Assembly: GCF_028994775.1 (NCBI RefSeq) | Contig: NZ_JAJQMN010000007.1 | Span: 248,001 to 312,000 of the forward strand | Source: Promicromonospora iranensis | GTDB lineage: Bacteria; Actinomycetota; Actinomycetes; Actinomycetales; Cellulomonadaceae | Direction of reading: 5' to 3' | Length of the DNA: 64,000 nt | In this document: positions 35,801 to 44,209 of the stretch, piece by piece | How the letters are laid out: every line of letters begins with the position of its first letter | Numbering within the stretch: the first letter of the stretch is position 1 | Program-made: the position numbers and the translations under genes | Notes under the pieces: model-generated | Databases searched by the model: none | Seen by the model: only the letters and a program-made list of their open reading frames with translations | What the model was told of the DNA's origin: nothing

Positions 35801-36006
35801 TGGCGCTGGTGGTCATCGGCGGCCTCGTGTCCTCGACGCTGCTCACGCTGTACGTGGTGCCCGTCATCTACACGCTGTTCGAGCGGCGCACCGAGGACCG
35901 CTCCCCGAAGCGGGCCGCCCGGGCGGCCCGCCGGGCGGAGAAGGCGCAGGCCAAGGCCGCGCAGGCGGCACGGGTCGCCGAGGAGCTGGCGGCGGGCGCG
36001 CGGTAG
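32815..36006 (+). CDS. RND-family efflux transporter (AcrB/HAE1-like)
   Basis: The 1063-residue protein starts at GTG 32815 behind GGAGG. It has twelve membrane segments in two halves with two large extracytoplasmic porter loops (about 40-330 and 580-850). TM4 carries IGRIVDDSIVVIENI with the proton-relay Asp pair typical of HAE1-type drug pumps, and the C-terminal half the conserved GIVVSNAIVLIDLINQYR. The tail is Ala/Lys-rich. No membrane-fusion protein or outer channel gene is adjacent, as expected in a Gram-positive. Control by the divergent MarR protein is likely. Confidence 0.88.
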   Translation: MFRLARMSLANRALVALATIAVFVVGIFSMGQLRQELIPSMSVPMVAVTAADPGTSPEIVAERVTDPIESAVQSVDGVTGVTSTVSTGVSMTTVELEYGTDVDAVEQEITSAVNGLQDLPEDTEPQVMAGSFDDLPVIQLAVSGDGSEQELTDAIDSVLVPELSGIAEVRDVTVTGATEQQVVIEPDDQKLAAAGLSTAQLTSVLEENGTVTPVGAVTQDGETNSVQVGTSVDSVKELEELPVVPAAGPSAPAPSAAPSPADVVRLGDVADVSVQDVAPTSYSRLDGEPSLAIALTKTPDGNTVDVSHAVHDVLADVDDELDDAGVSTAVTFDQAPFIEESIEGLTTEGGLGLLFAVLVILVFLASLRATLVSAISIPLSLAVTFAAMNLTGYTLNILTLAAMTISIGRIVDDSIVVIENIKRHLSYGEDRVHAIVTAVREVGTAITSSTICTVAVFAPIALVGGMAGELFQPFAVTVAIAMGASLVVALVVVPVLAYWFIKVPASTDGGAAMREAAELKERRGAWQRAYVPSLAAALRRPAVTLVIAVVLLAGTVALVPRMETNFIGDAGQDTLSVTQEFEPGTSLAAQDKAAKEVEDVLADVDGVETVQTTVGSGDGMAAAFGGGAGGSSASFAMTLAEDADGEAVQDEVNDALDEAAPDGEITVAAGDSGFASTTVDLVVTAPDAEGLADAAGAVEDAVTAVDGVEDVTNNLATEQTGVQVTVDRDAAAEVGLTEATVSGLLAGAMNESSIGTVDLDGTSLDVVVAGDMPETTADIEKIDVPTAAGVIPLSDLVTVEEVSAPASVTRVDGERSATVAVTPAGQDLGSLTVALTEEIDTIDLPSGAEVTMGGVASDQAEAFEDLGLALLAAILIVYLVMVATFRSIGQPLILLVSVPFAATGALGALLLTGTPLDVAALIGLLMLVGIVVSNAIVLIDLINQYRADGRPLDEAVKEGARQRLRPIVMTAAATILALTPMAFGLTGGGAFISQPLALVVIGGLVSSTLLTLYVVPVIYTLFERRTEDRSPKRAARAARRAEKAQAKAAQAARVAEELAAGAR

Positions 36007-36019
36007 GCGCCGCCGCTGG

Positions 36020-36643
36020 TCAGCGGACCTTGTCGTAGACGAGCGCCAGCGTGCCGTGCTCGCCCGCCCTCTGGCTGACGAGCTTCCACTTCCCGGCGGG
36101 CAGGCCGTCGTCGAAGAGACGCGGCCCGCCGCCGAGGAAGACGGGAAAGACGCAGAGCGCCAGCCGGTCGACCTCGTCGGCGACCAGCAGGTCCTTGATG
36201 ACGCTCGCGCTGGAGAAGACGACGATGTCGCCGCCGTCGGTCGCCCGGAGGTCTGCGACCGCCTCGGTGGTCGGCTTGTCGACGATCGTCGTCCGTTCCC
36301 ACGGCGTGCCGTCGTGGCTGGAGGTGGGGCCGGCGGCGAGCGTCGAGGAGAGGACCACCTTGTCGACGTCGACCAGCCACCGCGCGAACGCCTCGTCGCG
36401 CGGGTCGGCGCCCTCCTGACCGATGACGGAGGGCCAGAACCCGAGGAAGCCCTCGGCGTTCACCCGCCCGAGCAGGGCGGTGGTCGCGGGCTCCCAGAGG
36501 CTGGTCAGGTGGTCACGTGCGACGTCGGTGACCGCGTACGGCAGCACCCAGCTCATGTCCAGCGGATCGGGTGCGGCGTAGTGACCGTCGAGGGAGATGC
36601 TCATGTTGGCGACGACCCTGCGGCCGCCGGTCTGCTCGTTCAC
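36020..36643 (-). CDS. Dihydrofolate reductase-like (RibD C-terminal domain) protein
   Basis: The 207-residue protein begins VVANMSISLDGHYAAPDP after a short lead and shows TALLGRVNAEGF, DIVVFSSASVIKDLL and FPVFLGGGPRLFD, the pattern of the RibD_C/DHFR-like family, which binds NADPH. The reaction is unknown. GTG 36643 is chosen because it overlaps the stop of the upstream ArsR-SRPBCC gene (GTGA) and has GGAG at good spacing, so the two genes are translationally coupled. It converges on the RND gene with only 13 bases between the coding regions. Confidence 0.85.
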   Translation of the reverse strand: MNEQTGGRRVVANMSISLDGHYAAPDPLDMSWVLPYAVTDVARDHLTSLWEPATTALLGRVNAEGFLGFWPSVIGQEGADPRDEAFARWLVDVDKVVLSSTLAAGPTSSHDGTPWERTTIVDKPTTEAVADLRATDGGDIVVFSSASVIKDLLVADEVDRLALCVFPVFLGGGPRLFDDGLPAGKWKLVSQRAGEHGTLALVYDKVR

Positions 36644-37536
36644 TGGGTGCTCCTCGTGCTGTCGTCGGTGCTGTTGTTCGTGCTCGTCGTCTGGTCCGAC
36701 GCCGCCGCCAGGATCGCCGCGAGCTTGTCCAGGCTCTGCCCGAAGCCGATCTCGATGCCCGCGACGAAGTCCGCGGAGTCCACGGTGCTGTCGGTGATGG
36801 CGTAGCGGACGTCGAGCTCGGTGCCCGAGGCCGCGCCCGAGCCGTCTGGGGGCACGGTGGGCCGGAGCGCGAGGTCGACGAGGGCGGTGAAGGCGGTACC
36901 GCCGTCGGGGAGCAGGGGAGCGGAGCGGTAGGTGAGCCGCTCGGCGGGTCGCGCGACGTCGACCACGCCCTCGGCGCGGCCGACGACCACGTCCGCACCG
37001 CCGGCGTCCTCGATGTCGCGGTACTCCAGGACCACCCGCCCGCCCGGCCGGGCCTCGAAGACGAGCTCGGTGACACGGAGGTCGTCGGGCGCCCACCATG
37101 TGGCGAGCAGGGACGGCTCGGTCAGGTGGCGCCAGACCTGCTGAGGGTTGCCGGCCAGGGACCGGTGGAACGTGAACGAGCGGTCGTCGGCCCACCCCGG
37201 CCGTTCGGCCGCGAGCCGCTCGGCGTGCAGGCTCCGTCCGTAGCGGTCGAAGGTCTCACGCGTGCCGCCGGCCCCGTCGGCGCTGTCGGCGAGCCGGCTG
37301 AGCTCGGCCGCCAGGTCGCGCAGCGGGCCGGGCTCCAGGGCGTAGACCCGGCGCTGACCGCTGCGCTGCGAGGTGACGACGCCGGCGCGCTCCAGGGTCT
37401 GCAGATGCTTGGTCGTCTGCGGCTGCCGCGCGCCGGCGAGCTCGGCGAGCACGCCGACCGGGCGCGGCCGCTCGGCCAGCAGGCTGACGAGGCGCCAGCG
37501 CGCCGGGTCGGCGAGCGCGGTGAGGAGTGTGTCCAT
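36640..37536 (-). CDS. ArsR-type regulator fused to an SRPBCC (AHSA1-like) domain
   Basis: The 298-residue protein has an N-terminal ArsR winged helix (MDTLLTALADPARWRLVSLLAERPRPVGVLAELAGARQPQTTKHLQTLERAGVV, about 1-55, then the wing QRSGQRRVYAL) and a C-terminal SRPBCC ligand-binding fold (FTFHRSLAGNPQQVWRHLTEPSLLATWWAP onward, about 118-280), ending in an Ser/Thr-rich tail. ArsR and AHSA1 genes are often neighbours; here they are one protein. It is coupled to the DHFR-like gene and probably autoregulates the pair. Confidence 0.85.
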   Translation of the reverse strand: MDTLLTALADPARWRLVSLLAERPRPVGVLAELAGARQPQTTKHLQTLERAGVVTSQRSGQRRVYALEPGPLRDLAAELSRLADSADGAGGTRETFDRYGRSLHAERLAAERPGWADDRSFTFHRSLAGNPQQVWRHLTEPSLLATWWAPDDLRVTELVFEARPGGRVVLEYRDIEDAGGADVVVGRAEGVVDVARPAERLTYRSAPLLPDGGTAFTALVDLALRPTVPPDGSGAASGTELDVRYAITDSTVDSADFVAGIEIGFGQSLDKLAAILAAASDQTTSTNNSTDDSTRSTQ

Positions 37537-37591
37537 GGCGACAAGTATTCGCCGTGGAGCATATTCGCGTCAAGGAATAAGTGAGAAGTGG

Positions 37592-40500
37592 TCAGCCGAT
37601 GTTCCAGGTGCTCACCTTGTAGAGGTTGTCCGGGGTCTTCACGCCGATGGCAGTGCCGTTGTAGCTCCTGCCCATGAAGCAGGACAATCGCTTGGAGCCG
37701 CTGTTGCCGCTGATCGTCGCCTTGGTCTCGCTGCCGTTCCATGTCTGCGCGTGCGACTTGATGTCGTGCCAGTAGGACGGCCCGCCGTCGGACGACGTGT
37801 CGCCCGCCCAGCAGGCGACCTGGTGGTTGCCGCCGCCCAGGTTGTCCCAGGTGATCTGCCAGTACTCGCAGCGCTCGTTCTCACACCCCGCGCTCACCCC
37901 GGACGACGAGATGCGGTACACCGGCGCCGGCCGCGGGTCGGTCTTGCCTGACGCGCTGGACCACGCGCTCCAGCCCGCGGCGTTGTGGGCCCGCGCCTGC
38001 AGCGTGAAGCTCTGGTCGTAGTCGTTGCCCACGCTGACGTTGAACGGCCACGACGTCCGTGTACCGGAGTTGCCGGCGACCTTGTACTCGATCTTGTCGA
38101 CGTTGCGGCCGCCGTTGCTGCCCGGCCCGGTCACCGTGAAGTACCCCTTGGTCGCCGAGGACCGGTGGTACGTGATCCCCGGAGACCCGGGCACGGTGTA
38201 CGGCGTCACGGCGTTGGACGGGGCCGACCAGTCGGAGCACGTGTACTGGTTGCAGGCCCGCGCGCGGAAGGTGTACGACCGCCCGTTGCTCAGGCCCTTG
38301 TACGTGTACGAGGTCGAGTTGCCCGCGCTTCTCGCGTCCAGGCCGCTGGCCTCCACCTCGTAGCGCGGCCCGGTGCCGCGGAACGCACCGGAGGCTCCCC
38401 ACCGCACGTCGGCCTGGCCGCTCGTGTTCGACCCGAGCGATGCCGTGGGCGTCCCCGGCTTGTCCGGTGTGCCGTGCGGCACCACCTCGTTCGAGAACGG
38501 GCTCGCCTCACCATGGCCCGCCTTGTTCGTCGCCCGTACGCGGAACTTGTACGAGGAACCGGTGGAGAGGTCCTCCACCGTCTCCGTCCGGGACGTGGTG
38601 TCGATCGACCTGACCAGCTCACCGTTCGTGTAGACGCCGAGCCAGTACTTGTCGATGGCGTCGCCGTTGTTCGCCGGCGCGTTCCACTTCACGGTGATCT
38701 GGCCACCGCTGAAGGTGTTCACCCGGGTGGCGGTCGGCGCGGCCGGCGCCGCCGGGGGAGCGGCCGGGGTCTCCGGCGCCGACGGTTCCGACCAGTCCGA
38801 CGGGTCGTCGGCGTCGTTCTTCGCCTGGACCCGCACGGTGTAGGCAGTGCCGTTCTCCAGGCCCGACCAGGTGACCGTGGTGCTCTCCAGGCACGTCTTC
38901 TGGGTCACGCCGTTGGTCGGGGGCGGGCTGATCTCCAGGTTGACGCACTCGATCGGCGACCGGTCCGTGTAGGCCTTGTTCTTCCAGCTGACGGTGAGCT
39001 CGCTGTCGCCGAACTCGAGCGTCGGCGGCGCCGGCTTGTCCGGCTTCTCGTCCGGGCGCGCCTCGCGCGACGGCGGTGACGGCTCCGAGTCGTCGACCTC
39101 GTTGGTCGCCACCACGGTGAACGTGTACTTCACGTTGTTCTTGAGCCCGCTGAACGTGCACGTGGTGGTGGTGCACTTCTGCTGCTGGCCGTTGCTCGCC
39201 TTCAGCGTGTAGCCCGTGATGTCGGCGCCGTTGTTGTTCGGCTGGTCCCAGCTCAGCACCACCGTCTCGGAGCGGACCTCCTCGATCCGGGGTGCCCGCG
39301 GGGCGTCCGGCTTGCCGAGCACCGTGAGCTTCGCGATGCCGTCGACCTCGCGGTCGGGGTCCTTCGTGGCGTCCTGCACCCGGTAGCGCACCATCATCGT
39401 GCCGGTGAAGTCCGCGGCGGGCGTCACCACCAGCTTGTCCCCGCTGTACGACGGGTCACCGTCACCGGTGTCGACCGTCGGCGCGCCCACCAGCGTCAGC
39501 GGCTCGCCCTGGAACGGGCTGACGTCGTTGTCGAGCACCGGGATCGTGACCGCCTGGCCCTGGTGCGCGTCCGGCACCAGGTCCTGGGTGGTCTGCGCCA
39601 GCGTGCGGGTCGACGGCACCACCTCGATCGTCAGCGTGGTAGCGACAGGCGGGTTCTGCCCGTCGGACACCGTCATGGGCAGCTCCCGTCGGGTGCCCTT
39701 CGGGACGGAGAAATCGACCTGGCCGGTCACCGTGGCGCCGGAGACCGACGCCGCGATGCCCTCACCGCCCACCACCTTGAACGTCAGAGGATCCTTGTCC
39801 GGATCCTTGACGTACCGCGACAGGTCGACGGAGGCGTCCTCACCGGCCGCCACCTCGAGCATCGGGGCGTCCAGGACCTTCGGCGGCTTGTTCTCACCGG
39901 GCGTCACGTCGATCGGCAGGGTCAGCACGGAGGTCAGGCCCTCCTCGTCGTCAGGCCCTGATCCGTCGGTCACCTCGAAGCTGACCGACGCCGCACCGGC
40001 GTAGTCCTCGACGGACGTGTAGACGACGGTGTACTCGTCGGTCGCGCTGACGGAGCCCTCGACGGCCTTGACGGTGTCCTCCGTGGTGATGCGCGGCCTG
40101 CGGTCCTCCCGCACCACCACGTAGTCCACGAGCTCGATCGTGAGCGGCTCGCCGCTCGTGGCCTTCAGCGGGTCCAGGCCTGGCTTCAGGTGCGGGCGTG
40201 ACTGGTCGCCCGGCACCCGGATGAAGGCCTTGGCCTCCAGATCGTCCATGTCGGTCACCGTGTAGGTGATGACGCGCGCGCTCTCGGTGAGCTGCACCTC
40301 GACGGCACCCGACTCCGTGACCGTCACGCCCTCCAGGTCCGCGTCCACCGAGACCTCGAGGTCGGCGGCGACGCCGTCCGGGTCCACGTCGTTCTCCAGG
40401 ACGTTCACCGTGACGCTGGCGGAGCCCTTGACATCGTCGGAGGTCACCACGTCGTCGTGCGCGATGGGCCGCAGCAGCGGTGCGTCCGCGTCCACGTTCA

Positions 40501-43500
40501 CCGTGATGGCACCCGTGGCGCGGGCCTTGAAGCTGTCCTGGATGGCGTAGAAGAACGAGTAGGCGCCCTCCTGGTCGGGCGCGGCGGCGACGACGTCGTC
40601 GTCCACGGCCCGGGGCTTCACGTCCTTGGTGCCCTCGAAGCCCTTGGCCACCAGGCCGATCTGGTTGCCGTCGGGGTCGGAGTCGTTCTCCAGGGCCGCG
40701 ATCGCGACCGTACGGCCCGGCCGGACCGTCGTCTCGTCGTCGGCGGCGTGCGGGTCCTGGTTGCTCGCCGGAGGTGCCGCGATACCGACCCGGACGAGGC
40801 CCTCGCCCGGTGCTCCGCGGGTGTCCTGGACCTGGTAGGAGAAGCTGTCGAGGCCCGTCGACTCCGGGCCCGCCTGGTAGTCGATGAAGCCGTCCACGAT
40901 CTTCGCGGTGCCCTTGGCCGGCGCCTCCGAGATCGAGCTCAGCGTCACGTAGTCCCCGTCGGGGTCGGTGCCGTCGAGCGGGAGCGGGATGCGGACGATG
41001 CCGTCGCTCAGCACCCGTGCCTCGATGTCGGGCAGCTGGGGCGCGCCGTTCTCCGGTGCGTCCACCACGTTGATGGTGATCTGCGCGGAGTCCTTCTGCC
41101 CGTTCGCGTCCTCCACCTCGTAGACCGCGTGGAAGGTGCCCGCCTCCTGCCCGGCGCGGTACCGCACGGTGTCCTCGGAGACGAACGCCTCACCCTCCGC
41201 CGGCGACTCCTGGAGCTCGTCCGTGAGCGTCATCGTCAGGCCGTCGGGGTGGGAATCGTTCCTGAGCACCGGGATCGTCACCACGTCACCCACGTGGACC
41301 CTTGCGGTGTCCGGACCCGCCTCGGGCGGCCGCAGCTGCTCCGACGCCGGGATCGGCACCACACGTACCTGGCCGGTCACGGTCCCGGACCCGTTGGCCA
41401 CCGTGTAGTCGACGACCACCGGGTCGTCGAGGCGCTTGACCTCGGAGATCTTGAGCACGTGATGGTTCAGGACCGAGACGCTCACCGGTGAGCCGGCCGG
41501 CTCCCGCACGCCCTGCACCACGAGCACGCCGCCCGCGGGGTCGGTGTCGTTCGCCAGGACGTCGACCAGCGCCGTGCCGCCCGTCGGCAGCAGCACCTGG
41601 TCCGAGACCGCCACGGGCGCCCCCGCCTCGGAGGGCGGGTTGGTGACGTCCACGCGGACGAGGCCCATGGTCGGGTTGGGCCCGTCGGTGACCTGGTACG
41701 TGATGTCGTACGAGCCCGGCTCGTCGCTCTCGAACGTGAACGTGGCCGCCGTCTGGTTCGGGGAGATCGTCGCCGACTTCGGCCCGTCCACCCGCGTCAG
41801 GCGCAGCTCGTCGCCGTTCGGGTCGTAGTCGTTCTTCAGCGGGCTCACCGTCACGGGGTCGCCCGCGAGGACCGTCACGTGGTCCTGCACCGCGAGCGGC
41901 GGCACGTTGCTCGGCACCACGTTGACCTTGAGCTTGCCCTCCACGGGCAGACCCTCGGCGTCAGACACCGTGACGTCCACGATCTTGTGGCCCGTCGTGG
42001 TGCCGCCGTCGCGGAACTCGATGGTGCCGTCCGGGCGGAACCGGACCTCGTCGAGCTTGTTCTCCGTGCTCGCGTTCGACAGGAACAGGTCGTCACCGTC
42101 GGGATCCTTGAAGTACGGCAGCACCTTGATGCTGCCCAGGCCCTCCTGGCCCACCTGCAGCACCGGCTCACCCGACTGCACCGGCGGGTTGTTCTCCTCC
42201 ATCGGCACCACCTTGACGGTGACCGACTCGGTGGCCGTGCCGTTCTCCCGGCCGTCGTCGACCTCGTAGTCGAAGGTGGTGGTGCCCTTGGCGTCGGCCG
42301 GCACGTTGGCCTGCAGCGCCGCGCCGTCCAGCACGCGGTCCACGCCGACGTCGCCCTTCGGCTCGGTCTTGACCTTCGCCGTCATGACGTCGCCGTCGGG
42401 GTCGGTGTCGTTGCCCAGCACGTTCAGCACCGTCGTGCGGCTCGGGCGCACGCCGAACTCGTCGGGCTGGGGCTTCGGCGGGCGGTTCGTCTGGTCGCGC
42501 GGGGTCACCTTCTGGTCGACCTGCTCCGGGGTGGCCTCCTCGGACTCGGACTTCTCGCCCTTGGCATCCTCGGGCATCTTCAGTCGCCAGTCGTCCACCT
42601 TCTCGTACTCGTCGGCGGCCGCCCACAGTGACCCGTCCGCGACGTCGTTCAGGACGATGATGTTCCGGTTCACCCGGTAGACCAGGTTCGCCGCGTCGTC
42701 GACACCCTCCAGCACCAGGTCGACGTCGTTGTCCACTCCCGGGCAGTTGCGCAGCACCTGTCCCGAGCCGGACCAGGCGCCATAGGTGCACCCGCCGAGC
42801 TGTACCGGCGCGGCCGGTATGCCGGACGCCGCTCCCTCCGTGGTGTGGGTGGTCGGGGTGCCGCCACCCAGCGGCTGGGAGACGAGGCCTCGGGTGGTCG
42901 CCAGCACCACGTTGTCGGCCGCGTCGGACGGCTGCTGCAGTGCGCCCTGCGCGCCGTCCTCCACCGCGACCGTGTCACCACCCGGCAGCACCAGGTTCCC
43001 GGTCGACTCGTCCAGCACCACCGGCTCGTCACCCACCGCGGAGACCTGGACCTCGGCATCCGCCTCCACCGGCAGGTCGGACTCCTCCGGCTCCTCCGCG
43101 ACACCCTGCGTGCTGGTCGGGACCGTGTACAGCTTGCCCTCGGACGGCACGGCGAGGAACACCGTGCCCTCCTCGCCCACGGTCAGCGTCCCGCCCTGGC
43201 CGGCCTTGAGCTGCGGCTTGAGCTCGTTCTCGTCGAACGCGACCGCACCGTCGAAGGGCAGCACCCAGAGCCGGCCCGTCTCGCCGTCGTACACCGCGGT
43301 GGTGGCCTCACCGGCGGAGACCTGCGCGCCCGCGGGAAACTTCATGGTGCCCCGCAGGGCCAGCTGTGCCGGGTCGACGGGGCTCGCCGAGTAGTCGCCC
43401 GTCCTGTCGAGGATCACGCGCTGTGCGTCCTGCTCGACGTCGAAGCTGGTGGCATTGGCCTGCAGGATGCCGTCAAGGGCCTTGGCCTCGTAGTTGAACC

Positions 43501-43681
43501 GCGCGAGCTTGCCCGACGCCGTCTGGGTCACCCAGACACCGGAGTCGTTCAGCTCGACGTCGGCCGTCGCCTCACCCTCGTAGAGGAGTGCGAAGGCGGC
43601 CAGCCCCGCACCGAAAAGGGTCACCGCACCCACCGACACAGCGGAACGGTGATTCTCGTACACGCGTGAGACCAGGCTCAT
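37592..43681 (-). CDS. Giant membrane-anchored Ig-like / fibronectin type III repeat protein
   Basis: The protein has 2029 residues. An N-terminal transmembrane anchor (about 17-35) is followed by a region of unknown fold to about 370, then roughly ten cadherin/Ig-like modules of about 95 residues with the calcium-site-like NDxDPDGD motif (about 400-1450), five FN3 domains (starting near 1457, 1547, 1645, 1740 and 1829), and a C-terminal domain with four Cys (CENERCEYW, VACWAGD, LSCFMG; about 1920-2029). No LPxTG or S-layer motif is seen. Related proteins in actinobacteria often stand next to MoxR/DUF58/kinase genes; here it stands alone. A surface or adhesive role is inferred. Confidence 0.85.
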   Translation of the reverse strand: MSLVSRVYENHRSAVSVGAVTLFGAGLAAFALLYEGEATADVELNDSGVWVTQTASGKLARFNYEAKALDGILQANATSFDVEQDAQRVILDRTGDYSASPVDPAQLALRGTMKFPAGAQVSAGEATTAVYDGETGRLWVLPFDGAVAFDENELKPQLKAGQGGTLTVGEEGTVFLAVPSEGKLYTVPTSTQGVAEEPEESDLPVEADAEVQVSAVGDEPVVLDESTGNLVLPGGDTVAVEDGAQGALQQPSDAADNVVLATTRGLVSQPLGGGTPTTHTTEGAASGIPAAPVQLGGCTYGAWSGSGQVLRNCPGVDNDVDLVLEGVDDAANLVYRVNRNIIVLNDVADGSLWAAADEYEKVDDWRLKMPEDAKGEKSESEEATPEQVDQKVTPRDQTNRPPKPQPDEFGVRPSRTTVLNVLGNDTDPDGDVMTAKVKTEPKGDVGVDRVLDGAALQANVPADAKGTTTFDYEVDDGRENGTATESVTVKVVPMEENNPPVQSGEPVLQVGQEGLGSIKVLPYFKDPDGDDLFLSNASTENKLDEVRFRPDGTIEFRDGGTTTGHKIVDVTVSDAEGLPVEGKLKVNVVPSNVPPLAVQDHVTVLAGDPVTVSPLKNDYDPNGDELRLTRVDGPKSATISPNQTAATFTFESDEPGSYDITYQVTDGPNPTMGLVRVDVTNPPSEAGAPVAVSDQVLLPTGGTALVDVLANDTDPAGGVLVVQGVREPAGSPVSVSVLNHHVLKISEVKRLDDPVVVDYTVANGSGTVTGQVRVVPIPASEQLRPPEAGPDTARVHVGDVVTIPVLRNDSHPDGLTMTLTDELQESPAEGEAFVSEDTVRYRAGQEAGTFHAVYEVEDANGQKDSAQITINVVDAPENGAPQLPDIEARVLSDGIVRIPLPLDGTDPDGDYVTLSSISEAPAKGTAKIVDGFIDYQAGPESTGLDSFSYQVQDTRGAPGEGLVRVGIAAPPASNQDPHAADDETTVRPGRTVAIAALENDSDPDGNQIGLVAKGFEGTKDVKPRAVDDDVVAAAPDQEGAYSFFYAIQDSFKARATGAITVNVDADAPLLRPIAHDDVVTSDDVKGSASVTVNVLENDVDPDGVAADLEVSVDADLEGVTVTESGAVEVQLTESARVITYTVTDMDDLEAKAFIRVPGDQSRPHLKPGLDPLKATSGEPLTIELVDYVVVREDRRPRITTEDTVKAVEGSVSATDEYTVVYTSVEDYAGAASVSFEVTDGSGPDDEEGLTSVLTLPIDVTPGENKPPKVLDAPMLEVAAGEDASVDLSRYVKDPDKDPLTFKVVGGEGIAASVSGATVTGQVDFSVPKGTRRELPMTVSDGQNPPVATTLTIEVVPSTRTLAQTTQDLVPDAHQGQAVTIPVLDNDVSPFQGEPLTLVGAPTVDTGDGDPSYSGDKLVVTPAADFTGTMMVRYRVQDATKDPDREVDGIAKLTVLGKPDAPRAPRIEEVRSETVVLSWDQPNNNGADITGYTLKASNGQQQKCTTTTCTFSGLKNNVKYTFTVVATNEVDDSEPSPPSREARPDEKPDKPAPPTLEFGDSELTVSWKNKAYTDRSPIECVNLEISPPPTNGVTQKTCLESTTVTWSGLENGTAYTVRVQAKNDADDPSDWSEPSAPETPAAPPAAPAAPTATRVNTFSGGQITVKWNAPANNGDAIDKYWLGVYTNGELVRSIDTTSRTETVEDLSTGSSYKFRVRATNKAGHGEASPFSNEVVPHGTPDKPGTPTASLGSNTSGQADVRWGASGAFRGTGPRYEVEASGLDARSAGNSTSYTYKGLSNGRSYTFRARACNQYTCSDWSAPSNAVTPYTVPGSPGITYHRSSATKGYFTVTGPGSNGGRNVDKIEYKVAGNSGTRTSWPFNVSVGNDYDQSFTLQARAHNAAGWSAWSSASGKTDPRPAPVYRISSSGVSAGCENERCEYWQITWDNLGGGNHQVACWAGDTSSDGGPSYWHDIKSHAQTWNGSETKATISGNSGSKRLSCFMGRSYNGTAIGVKTPDNLYKVSTWNIG

Positions 43682-43833
43682 GCGTCCTCCCCTTGGTCAC
43701 TCCCAGCCAGGAACGCCCGCCTGGTCACGTCACTGGCGGAGCGGGGGAAGTGTATCGACGCGGGTGGCGCTCTGTCGCCGAATTCCGGCCCGGCGCAATG
43801 GCTGTAGACCGCCGGGTCGGGTGCGGGCAGCGG

Positions 43834-44157
43834 TCAGTACGACGCCGCGCGCCGCTCGATCCATTCCTTCGCCTGGACGGCGGTGTGCCCGGTCGCCTCG
43901 CGATACAGGCGGATGGCCTCGGCACGCCGGTCGGACCAGAGGCACCTGTCGATCTCGGCGAGCGTCTCCGGCGGGATCCCCGCGGCGGCGGGAACGTTGA
44001 TGTCGAGGTGCTTCAGCACCAGGTCCAGCTTCCGCTCGACACGTTCGACGGCGCGGCCCGTGGTGCGCACGGTGCCGCTCACCGCCACCAGGAGCACCAG
44101 GAGCACGACGACGGCGGCGACGGGGACGAGCTGCACGATGAAGAAGGCTGAGGACAT
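43834..44157 (-). CDS. Small membrane protein with ribosomal L7/L12-like C-terminal domain
   Basis: The 107-residue protein has one N-terminal membrane helix (VQLVPVAAVVVLLVLLVAV), a coiled linker (RAVERVERKLDLVLKHL) and a C-terminal segment KNA-type fold, LWSDRRAEAIRLYREATGHTAVQAKEWIERRA, that recalls the L7/L12 C-terminal domain found as a stand-alone module in actinobacterial membrane proteins. It lies just upstream, on the same strand, of the giant Ig/FN3 gene (152-base gap). Function is unknown. Confidence 0.7.
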   Translation of the reverse strand: MSSAFFIVQLVPVAAVVVLLVLLVAVSGTVRTTGRAVERVERKLDLVLKHLDINVPAAAGIPPETLAEIDRCLWSDRRAEAIRLYREATGHTAVQAKEWIERRAASY

Positions 44158-44168
44158 GACGGCACCGT

Positions 44169-44198
44169 AGCGGTCCGGAACTCAGCGGTCCGGAGCTC
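44169..44198. repeat. 15-bp tandem repeat at the 3' end of the winged-helix gene
   Basis: AGCGGTCCGGAACTC (44169-44183) and AGCGGTCCGGAGCTC (44184-44198) differ by one base; AGCGGTCC then recurs and runs into the stop codon of the minus-strand winged-helix gene (44210-44212). Confidence 0.8.
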
Positions 44199-44209
44199 AG
44201 CGGTCCTAC

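Noticed and set aside
36007-36026. CCGCTG-GT-CAGCGG as a terminator between the RND and DHFR-like genes
   Set aside because: The loop has only two bases and the stem overlaps coding sequence; it may be chance in GC-rich DNA.
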